Assembly (NCBI GenBank): GCA_037349105.1 | Contig: JAYJMM010000074.1 | Span: 248,001 to 312,000, forward strand | DNA: 64,000 nt | Direction of reading: 5' to 3' | DNA from: Limnomonas spitsbergensis | Taxonomy: Eukaryota; Chlorophyta; Chlorophyceae; Chlamydomonadales | Shown: positions 49,583-59,931 of the stretch, piece after piece | Position numbering within the stretch: position 1 is the first letter of the stretch | How the letters are laid out: each line of letters opens with the position of its first letter | Translations under genes and position numbers: made by a program | The notes under the pieces: generated by a model | What the model saw: only the letters and a program-made list of their open reading frames with translations | The model's database searches: none | What the model was told of the DNA's origin: nothing

Positions 49583-49810
49583 GAAGAGCTATGGCTGCAT
49601 GTGTTATTAGAGCAAGATTGGCAAAGGCAGCAGCTGTTGGAGGATACACGGCATTTGCATGGATTCAGTCCTCAGCATCCTGTCCAGCAGGATCTGGAGA
49701 TACCGCTGTCACTTCATTCGTCTGGCACCCGGCAGCATGGGTCAAGGCACTTTTTTGCTCAGCCAGTCGGCCAGCGGCTAGCGCCGGCTAGCCCTCCACC
49801 CGGCAGATGA
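49583..49810 (+). other. in-frame continuation past the TAA of RING gene copy 1
   Basis: After the TAA at 49580-49582 the same frame stays open for about 75 codons (LLEQDWQRQQLLEDTRHLHG then FSPQHPVQQDLE). It resembles the residues just before the stop (RRLLEDSHHLHA, then a Gln run), so it was coding in an ancestor. Copy 2 has the same arrangement, with TAA at the same site. It is either a 3' UTR derived from coding repeats or translated by readthrough. Between the copies most differences in this tail change the amino acid, and a 2-base length difference shifts the frame at its end, which argues for UTR. Confidence 0.5.
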
Positions 49811-50420
49811 GTCAGCACAAGCAACAGGTCCAGCAGCAGCAGTGAAGTGAAGTTTTTACAGTCCAGCGGGGCATCATATTTGATGCATGAGACAGGGCCA
49901 AGCAGTAGCAGTAGCAGCAGTAGCGGCGGCGCAATGTAGTTCATCCGTTGATCCGCATATGCTTAATGACCGTGATGATTTACTACCAGGGCCCTTGGGA
50001 GTTCTAGTGGTACCTGTGTTTCATCCAAGAAGAGCCAGGGTGGTTCACAAACAGAGAATTGGGGGCATCTCGCCTCCAGCCCTTGACTTTCAGGATTAAA
50101 CCCCTTCCGATGCTGATGACTTAATGAATGTTAAACATGTTAAGTGTACAAATTATGATGGTTCCCCACTTCAAGGATTCATCCCCTGCCCCTGCCGATA
50201 CTGATGAATGTATGGGAAGTTTATCGAATTTGTGATGGCTCCCCACTTCCCCACTTCCCCAGACTCGGAGAACAGGAGGAGTGAAGCAGGGTGATTTCTC
50301 ACTGATTTCAATGAATCCAGGGAATGTACATCACAATCGGTTTTCCCAAGCCACTAAATGTGTGCAAACATGGAATCACGCTGACTGTGTGCCTCAATCA
50401 AGTCGCTTGAGAATCCTGGA
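49811..50420. other. 3' flank of RING gene copy 1
   Basis: Conserved with 60200-60800 in copy 2. It contains CAGCAGCAG and AGCAGTAGC runs (49840-49930) and a twice-repeated GATGGTTCCCCACTTcAAGGAT-type segment, split here as GATGGTTCCCCACTT plus the rest. It is probably UTR and intergenic. No exon is certain. Confidence 0.4.
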
Positions 50421-50512
50421 GTGAGCGTAGCCGCCAACAGCCAGCCTCGAGGGTGTCAGACGCCGTCTGATTTGTTGCAATTTTTTCTCTGCTTTCTTCT
50501 TCAGATCAGGCT

Positions 50513-50705
50513 GCCCTTGATGCCCCTAGCTGCCTGTCCGCACTCAGTGCACCACTGCACGCCGTACAGCACAAACAACACCTTTGGCGGTACATTTATC
50601 TTCTCAGACCAGTATTTCCTCAGCATGGTGGATTATTATGAGAATGAGGAGGAGGGTGTGCCACCGTTGGGGGTGGAAGAAGCCAGGTTTCCGGGCATCC
50701 TCTAG
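50513..50705 (+). CDS. candidate exon with acidic tract, copy 1
   Basis: After the acceptor-like CTTTCTTCTTCAG a frame reads through TNNTFGGTFIFSDQYF, then YYENEEEGVPPLGVEEARFP, to a TAG at 50703. The homologous stretch in copy 2 keeps the same frame from TFGG to its own TAG, and the two length differences between copies there are 3 and 9 bases. Upstream of TFGG an 8-base difference breaks the frame, so the exon limits are unclear and a second frame (VQHKQHLWRYIYLLRP) is equally open. No family is recognised. It may be the last exon of a further gene or a relic. Confidence 0.3.
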
Positions 50706-51107
50706 AAAGTCATGCTGGGGAGTGTGGGAGAGGACGCAGCCTTTCTACTTCCAGCCAGTCCAAGATCAGTAGCACGAGGTAGCATGCGCAAACGCACATG
50801 GATCGTAGATTGATACCCACTCGCTTGTTCCGCACACATCTAGATCCAAGATCAGGAGCCCTCGGTGGAGGCAGCAGAGGGGGGGGGGCTGGTGGGAATA
50901 TGGAAAATTGTTGAAGGCACTAAAAAGCGGAGTCGAGTTTCACTTTCCTCGATTCCAGAGGTTGAGGGATCAACCCCCCCACACGTTCTTCTCTCTCCCC
51001 CAGCCTAGAGCGCCGGGTTCCATGTTCCTGCCCGGCTGTTCCCTCACATAGAAGGATGGCATGGCTGCACCATGGCCCATGCTGTGCATGGTAGTTGGAA
51101 TTGAGCC
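50706..51107. other. no gene recognised
   Basis: It begins with sequence still conserved with copy 2 (a GCATGCTGGGGAGTGTG-type segment, then CGCACATGGATCGTAGATT), then diverges near 50.9 kb after a run of ten G. Candidate minus and plus frames are short and unsupported. Confidence 0.4.
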
Positions 51108-51485
51108 TTGTCATTCCGGCCCTACCAGCCCCACGTGGCCGAGCGTTCAGCAGGGCCCAACGGCTATGCACCGTTCTATCTAAACTCTCCTCAATTCACA
51201 ATTAACACGATTAGCATTAAAACGGAAGGCTGGTACACCGGTAAATTTAAATTTATAATGATTGATTTATACCGTTATGTGCACCATTTGCAACTACCAT
51301 GGATTCAAAACAAAATCCAGTACATGCATGCATTGAATCTGGAACCCAGTTGTTTTGCAGTACCTTACAACTGTGTCATGGCTGATATCCCTCGCGTTTG
51401 TCACGACACTAGAGATGTGTATGCATTCAGAGGTACAACGCCACAGGGCCTTGTAAGTCGTGATGCCTCATGCCTGCATGTCTAG
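51108..51485 (+). CDS. hypothetical open frame specific to copy 1
   Basis: A 125-codon frame without an early ATG. It reads PYQPHVAERSAGPNGYAPFY, then TISIKTEGWYTGKFKFIMID, then HHLQLPWIQNKIQYMHALNL. The residue mix is less biased than the repeat frames, so a real or decayed coding piece is possible. Most of it lies in DNA missing from copy 2 (only AAAACGGAAGGCTG is shared nearby, at 61283), so it may belong to an insertion or have been lost from copy 2. No start, no splice model and no family are recognised. Confidence 0.22.
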   Translation: MSFRPYQPHVAERSAGPNGYAPFYLNSPQFTINTISIKTEGWYTGKFKFIMIDLYRYVHHLQLPWIQNKIQYMHALNLEPSCFAVPYNCVMADIPRVCHDTRDVYAFRGTTPQGLVSRDASCLHV

Positions 51486-52622
51486 TGGTAATTAGTAGTG
51501 ATAGATACTCGGTAAGTGGAGTGCACGTTAGCGGCCATCCACCCCCAAAAGAATAAACCGGTATAGGGTCGAACAACCCTTTATAGTAGGTTGAGCATGA
51601 CATGACGGCCATGATTCAGATTTCAGATTGTAGTCATGCGGATTGGAAGACTTAATGACAGGCGGCTCAGAGCAAGCAGCCTAGTCGAAATCATGAAATA
51701 TACATGAAGGTACTTTAATGCATACATGGCGCAACTTCCTGACGGGGATCCAACAAACTTGTACCCTAACCGAAGCCGTATGCAACTTCGAAGAACATCT
51801 CGAACTGCATGCATCTGGGGACTAAGCCTTGCTTGCACCCAGCGCCCGTGTTTTAGCCCCGGTTGGACTGTGGGCAAAAGTGATGCTTCACAATTTGAGA
51901 GAGGTGACTTGATGTCCATGCCAGCATCCTGGCTGTCACGCTCCTAAGCCAACGCGTCCCTAGGTCTACATGGTCATAGGCCGGCAAGGTCAGAATAGCT
52001 ATCCAGGTTTAGCAGGTCCCCTACAGGCCGGGACGAGCTCCCCACATGCACGTGCATACCATACCACTTGTACACAGCGACCGAGCAGGGCCCAGAGGTG
52101 TTATGTCATTGACTTGTACACAGCATTGTGCAGACATGACGACGTTGATTATAAGACTTCCCCAGGACAGGAACCACTACCCAGCTGGACAAACGTAATG
52201 GTGCACGCAAGCTGACAGCCTTTCCACCCCAGCTAGGATGGTATCTGGGTGGGCAGCGGCGGACCCACTTTGGGGCCGCACCGCTGCCTGCCCTCGAGTG
52301 GAGGGGTGTGGTCTCCCCTCTCTTGCTTCACCAATGTGTGCCTGTTGGGGGCCCTCGCATACCCCCGCAGGGGCGTGACATGTGTTGTTGTTGTTACAAA
52401 GTTGACGCAACCACCCACAGCCTTTTTCGAAAGGGCCAGACAGCGCGAACCGGAGAGAAACCAGAGAACGAGGAACGAGATAGACATGTGTTCCTCAACT
52501 TAAGCACCCACATGTCATGAAGTACCCCGCTCGGCATGCATGGCAGAGCGATGCCGCTATTTATTCTCGCAGAGCTAGCGCTGCCTGCTTCACGCCTTCA
52601 CGGCGCCATGAAACCCTGAGCC
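51486..52622. other. conserved non-coding part of the duplication, copy 1
   Basis: Homologous to about 61430-62532 in copy 2 in patches (for example GTAGGTTGAGCATGACATGA, GGCGCAACTTCC, GGCAAGG/CTATtCAGG segments), with many small indels not multiples of three. I see no convincing exon. A GTTGTTGTTGTTAC tract is at 52383. Confidence 0.4.
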
Positions 52623-52844
52623 CTATCCATTCTTGGAGCGCTTGCTAGACCTCGCCGCATTGGCTGCTGCGCCCCGCTTAGAGGCCCCAGAACCGTAACC
52701 GCCGCCCGCTCCAGGTCCTGCACCCCCACCCGTTTCCGCCCGCGACGCCCATACGTCGATTGACCCAGTAGGGCGCCGCAAAGCCTCCATCTCCATCCTC
52801 ATCTTGGCTTCCTGCTTCTGCATTCCGGGAAGCTTGTGTTGTTC
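52623..52844 (-). CDS. last exon of coiled-coil/basic-tail gene, copy 1
   Basis: A minus-strand exon after acceptor CCCTGATAG, phase 0, 73 codons then TAG. It starts EQHKLPGMQKQEAKMRMEME (coiled coil), continues ALRRPTGS, then a Gly/Ala-rich stretch, and ends in a basic tail, SKRGAAANAARSSKRSKNG, that could act as a nuclear localisation signal. Copy 2 has the same exon (62533-62769). It follows the coiled-coil exon at 53300-53439 in phase. The protein family is unknown; a structural or nuclear coiled-coil protein is the most that can be said. Confidence 0.5.
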   Translation of the reverse strand, partial: EQHKLPGMQKQEAKMRMEMEALRRPTGSIDVWASRAETGGGAGPGAGGGYGSGASKRGAAANAARSSKRSKNG

Positions 52845-53299
52845 CTATCAGGGTTTGGACAATGAGGGTTTCAGGGTTCGATTCAAAATTTAGGGAGTCA
52901 AGCAATTTGTGTATGTGTCTGTATGTGTGTGCACAAGTTAGGAACGGTGTCTATGAGTGTATGTAGGCAAGGGGAAGAGGATGGAAGATGGTTCAGGGTA
53001 CCCACCTGAGCGTTCAACATCGAGCCTTCAAGAATCAGGGTCAGGATCAGGTTTTTTTACCTAAGCATGTAAGCCTAACGACAATGGGTGAGGGTTTCTG
53101 CCCGAGAGTTGAAACCTAACGAGTCTTAAAAGAAAATGAGACACATGGAGCAAACGAAAGGCTTAGAAAAACAGGGGGCAAAATTGATTTCGATATCATC
53201 ACTCAAATAAAAACCGTCGTTGAACACTCCGTTTGGAGATGACCAGGGGGCAGTCAGGCGGGCAGGCGGGCAGGTGGACAGGCTCGGCGTCCCTCGCAC

Positions 53300-53439
53300 C
53301 TCTCTCTCGGCATTTGCCAGTGCCGCTTGCTGCTGTCCGACCTCGACTCGGGTAGCCTCCAGGCTACGCGTCAGCTCCACCTAGGCTGCGCCCAGCCCAC
53401 CCAGCTTGTCCTGACGAGCACGCAGCACCTTCACTTCTC
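53300..53439 (-). pseudogene. coiled-coil exon with in-frame TAG and lost acceptor, copy 1
   Basis: Homologous to the 47-codon exon 63258-63398. The frame from the donor side (AERE|GTGCGAG) runs back through VELTRSLEATRVEVGQQQAA to a TAG at 53381-53383, where copy 2 has AAG (Lys). Further upstream, EVKVLRARQDKLGGLGAA is preserved, but the acceptor GCACTTGCAG seen in copy 2 is gone: the TTCAGGG array starts right after GAAG of the exon. Both changes would disable normal splicing or translation, so this copy is probably a pseudogene. Confidence 0.55.
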
Positions 53440-54150
53440 AGGGTTCAGGGTTCAGGGTTCAGGGTTCATGGTTCATATTCAGGGTTCATATTCAGGGTTC
53501 AGGGTTCAGGGTTCAGGGCTTAGGGTTCAGGGTTCAGGGCTCAGGGCTCAGGGTCCAGGGTTCAGGGTTCAGGGTTCAGGGTTCAGGGTTCAGGGTTCAG
53601 GGTTCAGGGTTCAGGGTTCAGGGTTCAGGGTTCAGGGTTCAGGGTTCAGGGTTCAGGGTTCAGGGTTCAGGGTTCAGGGTTCAGGGTTCAGGGTTCAGGG
53701 TTCAGGGTTCAGGGTTCAGGGTTCAGGGTTCAGGGTTCAGGGTTCAGGGTTCAGGGTTCAGGGTTCAGGGTTCAGGGTTCAGGGTTCAGGGTTCAGGGTT
53801 CAGGGTTCAGGGTTCAGGGTTCAGGGTTCAGGGTTCAGGGTTCAGGGTTCAGGGTTCAGGGTTCAGGGTTCAGGGTTCAGGGTTCAGGGTTCAGGGTTCA
53901 GGGTTCAGGGTTCAGGGTTCAGGGTTCAGGGTTCAGGGTTCAGGGTTCAGGGTTCAGGGTTCAGGGTTCAGGGTTCAGGGTTCAGGGTTCAGGGTTCAGG
54001 GTTCAGGGTTCAGGGTTCAGGGTTCAGGGTTCAGGGTTCAGGGTTCAGGGTTCAGGGTTCAGGGTTCAGGGTTCAGGGTTCAGGGTTCATGGCTCAGGGT
54101 TCAGGGTTCAGGGTTCAGGGTTCAGGGTTCAGGGTTCAGGGTTCAGGGTT
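53438..54150. repeat. TTCAGGG heptamer array, ~102 units
   Basis: A near-perfect 7-bp array (GGTTCAG on the plus strand, CTGAACC on minus). The motif is one base away from the plant-type telomere TTTAGGG. The first ~120 bp contain TTTAG/CTTAGGG and GGCTCAGGG variants, and one ATGGCTCAG variant lies near 54088. It lies within what would be an intron of the minus-strand coiled-coil gene. The 7-residue VQGSGFR frame over it is an artefact. Confidence 0.97.
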
Positions 54151-54350
54151 CCTGCTCCCCACCGTCCTTGTTGACAAAGGACCTGATGTCCCTCATTTGC
54201 TTTTTGAGCGTGCGACCAATGGGCCACACGCTAGATATAAGCAACCAGCCACCTACCCAAAACTAAACCCAGCCGGTCGGTATCGAGCTCCTTACAAACC
54301 CCAATTCTCCTAAACCACCTTACTTATGATCGCCCTTGAGCCCCACTCTT
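54151..54350. other. unique DNA with a possible minus-strand exon
   Basis: Minus-strand sequence at about 54154-54215 reads RTLKKQMRDIRSFVNKDGGE, a helix-like, protein-like segment directly upstream (in gene direction) of the heptamer array. It may be an upstream exon of the coiled-coil gene. A GT donor (AAGGACG|GTGGGG) exists but in a different phase from the next exon in copy 2, so the join is not proven. Copy 2 has no matching sequence in this window. Confidence 0.3.
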
Positions 54351-54354
54351 GGAT

Positions 54355-54515
54355 GGGTTGAGGGTCGAGGGTTGAGGGTTGGCGGTTGTGTGACAAAGGT
54401 TGAGGGATGAGAATTGATAGGGTGGGGGGGTGGGGATTATGTTTTAGGGCTAGCGCAGGGTTGAGGGCTGAGGTGTGACGTCTGAGGGTTGAGGGTTGAG
54501 GGTTGATTCGGGCTG
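54355..54515. repeat. degenerate TTGAGGG repeats
   Basis: A series of GGTTGAGGG heptamers with interruptions (GGGTTGAGGGTCGAGGGTTG at the left, GAGGGTTGAGGGTTGAGG at the right), another one-base derivative of TTTAGGG. They surround a TTTTAGGGC word near 54445. Confidence 0.8.
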
Positions 54516-54570
54516 CTGGATTTTTTTTGTACTGTCCAGCAGAGCACCATGCATTTCATGCATAGGACAT

Positions 54571-54655
54571 GTCAATGACGCTACACCTCTGGCCCGCTCA
54601 AAGCTCGGCCGCGTGGGCGCCCAACTGTTCAGAAGGGAGAAAAGAAGAGACTGAA
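54571..54655. repeat. dispersed repeat also found at 61343-61412
   Basis: The segment from AATGACGCTACACCTCTG through GCTCAAAG, CGCGTGGGC and CCAACTGT to GGGAGAAAAGA matches 61343-61412 imperfectly although it lies outside copy 1 of the duplication. It is probably a small dispersed element. No coding or terminal repeat is seen. Confidence 0.55.
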
Positions 54656-54905
54656 AGGAAAAGGGGGGGAAAGGAACAAAAGGAGAGGCAGGGAAGGCAA
54701 AGAAGACCAAGTCCGACACCTGAGTTCCACTAGTGAGGATATGTGCTAAAGCTTGATGGATGGCGCGTTTGTTCGGAACAGCCGTGGTCAATCAACGTCC
54801 CGCATCAACGCAATCGTACCCCTCAGGGCCTGTCTCAAACGACCAAACGTCACAGTTGGGAATGATGAGCCCACCCACTCAGCTTCGTTCTCGACACCGG
54901 CCGCA
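54656..54905. other. unique spacer before duplication copy 2
   Basis: Unique sequence with a purine-rich AAGGAAAAGGGGGGGAAAGG tract at about 54655-54675. No gene is recognised. Homology to copy 1 begins at AATCTGTTTTTCTGG. Confidence 0.5.
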
Positions 54906-55347
54906 AATCTGTTTTTCTGGGATACCATGCATGTAAGTGAGCGCTATAGCGTCAGCTCGCATACAACCGGCTCTACGCCACTCACTCACTGTGCGAAGCT
55001 CTCCATCCGGCCGGGCATGCATGCATGCATGGCCCCCACCCAACCGCATGGCCCTATCTATTTCCGACACAGCTACCGGTACCTACCGACAGTCCGACAC
55101 TTGTCCATACCAATTAAGAGTGAACACACCTTTTGACGCAGATGAGGATGGTAAATCATTCGTCTTCGTTTGCATATCTTGGACACACTGATGATATAAC
55201 CTCGATTCGGTCAGTTGGACCTGGTTGGACTGCTGAGTAGGCTTTCTCTTCCATTCGCTCCATGTATGCAACTGATTTCCACATCGTCTGCAGGGCTCGG
55301 AGGTTGCGGCCAGAATATGTGACCAGGGAATCCACACGCTTTAGAGA

Positions 55348-58237
55348 ATGTCGCCATCATCAGGAAGAGTAGGCAGCCAACGTGCGACATTTGCAACGAC
55401 AGGACGGAGGTTCACGGCAGATCAGCGACCCGCGCCCGCGACTGGTGAATTTGATGCTAAAATCGATGACTGGCAGTGTTCGATCTGTCTCAACCTCTTG
55501 TTCCAGCCTTTCGTTGGTGAGATGCTAGCTTTGTTTATCCTCCACTGCATGGCATAGTTTACCTGTGTCTACGCCCATCTTTGCCACGTGCCAGACTGTC
55601 AGTCATCTCGACATCCCGATTGGTGGTTTGAAGCATGCAAGGAAAACTTCGACTCCGCAGTGAATCAGAATCTCCATTTTTTTTTGAACCTTTGCTTGAT
55701 TCTAGAGACGGAGTCCATAACACGAAGGAGTTTGGAACTCTCATACGACAGCTGCCGGGATTCAAAATCACCTTCGCGAATCGCAGCATCGCTGCTCGCG
55801 AGGTGTCAAACCAATCGGAAGGGTTCAAATTATCAGCATAAATTATAGACCAGATCTTTCTGTATTGGATTGATGGCGCTCAACGCTGATCGTGTGTTCC
55901 CTCACGACTGACAGACTGCTGGGGCATTTCTGTAGGTACTGCCATTATTTTGGCATGCATGCTACCCGGTACATGGATTGTTAAAGAATTCCTGAGTATC
56001 CTGCATGCCCTCTGCTTCATGCAGGACGTTTTTTTTGTATGAATGCAACCCTGTTTCAGTATTCTAGAGGTGGTGCATCAACTAGGAGCACCATGCGATG
56101 CCATGTGCTGGTGCATGGTACTAGCATGGTACGACCATGTGACATCGTGTCAAAGGCCAAGTGAACTTGCCAGGCATTTTGATATGACCATGTCAATGTT
56201 TGGCGCCATGTACTGCACATCTACACCTGGCTGGCAAGCTATTGGGACACATTCCCCATCCAAACCCCAAGATTAAATGTAATGGCCCACTCATACTTGC
56301 TGGTTCATTTTACAGCTTTGTATCCTCACTCAAATGCTCGCCTCCTGTTGTCATACTCCTTGTTGCCCACCTGCTACTGCTCTGACACAGCCCCATGTGG
56401 CCACGAGTTCTGTCAGTTTTGCATGGAGCAGCACGTGGCCCAACGGTCTGAGCTACAAGCCCTGTTCTCCTGGGAGGTGGCCTCGGCATGCCCGCTTTGC
56501 AGATACCAATTCCAGGGGAAGACCCTAGGTAAGGAGCGCACCTCTGTCTTTCACTGATTTTGATGACATGACTACCGGTACATGAGTGATACACTGGTAC
56601 CGGCACGAGAAGAATTGTGCGGCATGAGTGCTCACTGCCTGCCTATGATGGTGCAAGGTATCTATCCATGAAACTAATTCAATTGAGGATGAAGGTTTGA
56701 ACCCTACACCCACGAGTCTCTTGCTGTGCGCTTGCTGCGTTTGATAGTGCAAGGGATTGTAAAACCTAGTTGTAGGTTCAGATCTAGACGCTGTACACAT
56801 TCATGCTGGCCTGGGACTGAATGCAATGGGGACTGACGCTAAAGTGCTGCGGCTGGTGCTCTTGCTGCTGATGACATTGCGCAGTTCCATCTTTTGCTGT
56901 GCCGAGACGCCAACTGAGCGCCTAATAGTGTGCCTCTGGATTGGAGCCTTGGTAGCCTTGATGGCAATGCTGCATCCAGTCCGTGAAGGCCCTACTGATA
57001 AATTAGATCCAACCATCGCCCTCCTCCATTGATATCTTGCCTGCAGGCTACAGCAGAAAGCTTCAAGATTGCATCCAGAAGCTGTTCCCCTTGCAAACAT
57101 ACCAGCGAAGCAAAGCAGTAGAGGGTGCGCCTTTGAGGGGTTCTAATAAGGTGCCTGTGGTTATGTCTATGAGCACCGCACCGTTACCAGCATATGGTTT
57201 ATCCCCTGCTTATACTATCTCCTGCTTATATTTCACATCCACCATGAACCGGGCCATCGAGCAGACCAAACATTCACTAGCCTACCGCCTGTTTTTTCAC
57301 ACACTGTCCTAGTATATACTTGCACCGGTTAGTGGGCACATATCCCATGCATCAAATGTGATGCTCTGATGGACTGGACTGGACTTGACTGGACTAAGAA
57401 AAACTTCACAAATCTTCACAGCCGGTTGCCTAAGCAGCAGGGATTCCAGCACCGTGTAGCCAAGCTCCCAGAGACATCGGCCGTGATATATATGGTGGAT
57501 GAATGTACATACCAATCAGACCACACGCACTTATTGGTTGCATGATTCCCACAATTCCCATCGCTCACAGATGTTGCGTCCTGAAAGCATGCTCTCCATG
57601 CCGCCTGCAGATGCCCGGAGGCTGGCCCCCCCTAGGGCTCATTGCAGTATTTCCCCTCCTTACCGCTTTGAGGAATCTCCTGAACGCATGAACTCCGCGG
57701 ATAGGGAGGCCTGGGAAGCGTTGGATGACAGTGACGAAGAGATGCGCCAGGTTGCAGCTGGCAGAGCTGGCGCCGGGTTGCATCCGGCAGAGTTGTCAGA
57801 TTGGCTGGACGTTAACGACACGCTGCAGGCCCCCGACCGGTCGATCAGGCCCCCTTTGGCTCCCAGGTTACCGGCCAGGCTTCCCCCATTCTACCGCCCG
57901 CCGGGCTGGTCCAGCAGGGTGCAGCAGGTGGCAATTGTGACACCTGGGTCGCAGGCAGCATTGGCTGCGGCGGGGGTGGCGCGGCGGGGCGGCGATGTCC
58001 GGCACGCCGCAGGGGATGTGGCCGCTGGACGGATGCCAACAGCGACAAATGGCTTTTCTGAGTCTGAGTTATTGGCGCAATGGATTGCCCTTGCGGGAGT
58101 TCAAACCCTGCTGCCGTTGAGATCCGACATCAGCAGAGCACCTGAGCCGCTGCTGCAGGGGCAGGAGCAGCAGAGGCTGCAGCAGCTGCAGCAGGCCCCA
58201 AACGACACCGCAGATAATCCATTAAGAGAGCTGTCCT

Positions 58238-58272
<35 letters not shown>

Positions 58273-59931
58273 AGGCTGCGGTGGCAACCATGGGATGTAC
58301 GCCACTGGCGTTATGATGGCCCTCAACAGCACGTCCAGCAAGAGCCTGAACGGCCGCTGACAATCCCGTCAGTCAGTCTTAGTCAGCCTGGCCCACAAGA
58401 TGCTGTGACCCATCGAGGCGGCCACCAGCTGGCACCTCCTCACTCCGCCTGGCTGCCGGGACCTCAAGAGCAGCCTGTGCCGCCTCTCGTCCCCTTGCGG
58501 CCGGCCCGTGGGCAGGGGGAGCAGCAGAATCAGCAATTGCCGGTAATGCAGGGTATGCAGCAGCTTCAGGAGCAGCGGGAGGCCCAAAACAGCAACGTGG
58601 AGGATCGGCGGTTGTTTGACCAAGAGCGGGCGACGATGCGGCTAGAGGTGCAGCAGGCTGCAAGGGATGCAGCAAATGATCCGTTAAGAATTTCGTTTGA
58701 CCAAGACCGGGCAAGGATGCGGCTGGAGGTGCAGTAGGCTGCAAGGGATGCAGCAAATGATCCGTTCAGAATTTCGTTTGACCAAGACCGGGCAAAGATG
58801 CGGCAGGAGGTGCAGCAGGCTGCAAGGGATGCAGCAAATGATCCGTTAAGAATTTCGTTTGACCAAGACCGGGCAAGGATGCGGCAGGAGGTGCAGCAGG
58901 CTGCAAGGGATGCAGCAAATGATCCGTTAAGAATTTCGTTTGACCAAGACCGGGCAAGGATGCGGCAGGAGGTGCAGCAGGCTGCAACGGATGCAGCAAA
59001 TGATCCGTTAAGAATTTCGTTTAACCTAGACCGGGCAAGGATGCGGCTGGAGGTGCGGCAGGCTGCAAGGGATGCAGCAAATGATCCGTTCAGAATTTCG
59101 TTTGACCAAGACCGGGCAAGGATGCGGCAGGAGGTGCAGCAGGCTGCAAGGGATGCAGCAAATGATCCGTTAAGAATTTCGTTTGACCAAGACCGGGCAA
59201 GGATGCGGCAGGAGGTGCAGCAGGCTGCAAGAAATGCAGCAAATGATCCGTTAAAAAGTTCGTTTGACCGAGACCGGGCAAGGATGTGGCTGGAGGGGCA
59301 GCAGGCTGCAAGCGATGCAGCGAATGATCCGTTAAGAATTTCGTTTGACCAAGACCGGGCAAGGATGCGGCAGGAGGTGCAGCAGGCTGCAAGGGATGCA
59401 GCAAATGATCCGTTCAGAATTTCGTTTGACCAAGACCGGGCAAGGATGCGGCAGGAGGTGCAGCAGGCTGCAAGGGATGCAGCAAATGATCCGTTAAGAA
59501 TTTCGTTTGACCAAGACCGGGCAAGGATGCGGCAGGAGGTGCAGCAGGCTGCAAGGGATGCAGCAAATGATCCGTTAAGAATTTCGTTTGACCAAGACCG
59601 GGCAAGGATGCGGCAGGAGGTGCAGCAGGCTGCAAGGGATGCAGCAAATAATCCGTCAAGAATTTCGTTTGACCAAGACCGGGCAAGGATGCGGCTGGAG
59701 GTGCAGCAGGCTGCAAGCGATGCAGCAAATAATCCGTTAAGCCGTTTGTTTGCGCAAGTGCGGGACAGGCGGCTGGAGGAGCAGCAGGCTGCAAGCAACG
59801 CGATAAATAATCCGCTAAGGCGTTTGTTTGCGCAAGTGCGGAACAGGCGGCTGGAGGAGGATGCACAGCGCTTACATGCTTTTGGCCCTCAGCAGCAGCA
59901 GCAGCAGGTGGCGCAGCAGCCTCCAAGCTAA
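55348..59931 (+). CDS. RING-finger protein with expanded coiled-coil repeats, copy 2 (in-frame TAG)
   Basis: Same four-exon structure as copy 1: 55348-55516, 56391-56528, 57047-57124 and 57611-59931, phase-1 introns. All eight zinc ligands of the RING are kept (CSIC, CGHEFCQFC, CPLC), with one extra Arg between the second and last Cys pairs. The exon 3 helix is KLQDCIQKLFPLQ. Only one acidic ERMNSADREAW module is present and the Asp run is 11. The 27-residue repeat (MRQEVQQAARDAANDPLRIS then FDQDRAR) is expanded to about 14 units. A TAG at 58735-58737 replaces CAG in the second unit, so normal termination gives a 503-residue protein with an intact RING but almost no repeat tail; the same frame then runs on to TAA at 59929. 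Differences in exon 2 are mostly silent, suggesting past selection. It may be functional, truncated or a young pseudogene. Confidence 0.55.
58636..59769 (+). repeat. 81-bp coding repeat, 14 units
   Basis: Fourteen consecutive 81-bp units start ATGCGG at 58636, 58717, 58798 and so on to 59689; each encodes 27 residues beginning MRxEVQQAAxDAANDPlRIS and ending FDQDRAR. The heptad-like spacing of Val/Leu/Ile/Ala with many Gln, Glu and Arg suggests a long amphipathic helix or coiled coil. The first two and last units keep MRLEVQ, the middle ones MRQEVQ, one reads MWLEGQQ. Copy 1 has only about two comparable units (near 49099 and 49180), followed by the 72-bp RRLEEQQAASDA type, which also ends copy 2. 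Confidence 0.93.

Larger units (their letters stand above)
45138..53439. repeat. segmental duplication, copy 1
   Basis: This block is homologous, in the same orientation, to 54906-63398. The offset is 9768 bp at the left end and 9958 bp at the right end. It contains the RING/Gln-rich gene (plus), its 3' flank, and the 3' end of a coiled-coil gene (minus), and ends exactly at the TTCAGGG array. Copy 1 has extra sequence around 50.9-51.48 kb that copy 2 lacks. Coding exons are more alike than introns. Confidence 0.92.

Noticed and set aside
52860..52890. tRNA-like GGTTCGATTC box
   Set aside because: No acceptor or anticodon stem can be folded around it.
53327..54313. 328-codon frame over the TTCAGGG array
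   Set aside because: Seven-residue VQGSGFR repeats come from a 7-bp array read in threes. The real exons here are on the minus strand and are interrupted by the array.
58735..58737. Genetic-code reassignment (TAG as glutamine) as a firm claim
   Set aside because: One transition turns CAG into TAG, nearly all of the many Gln codons are normal, and the coiled-coil copy 1 has other signs of decay. Kept only as something to test.
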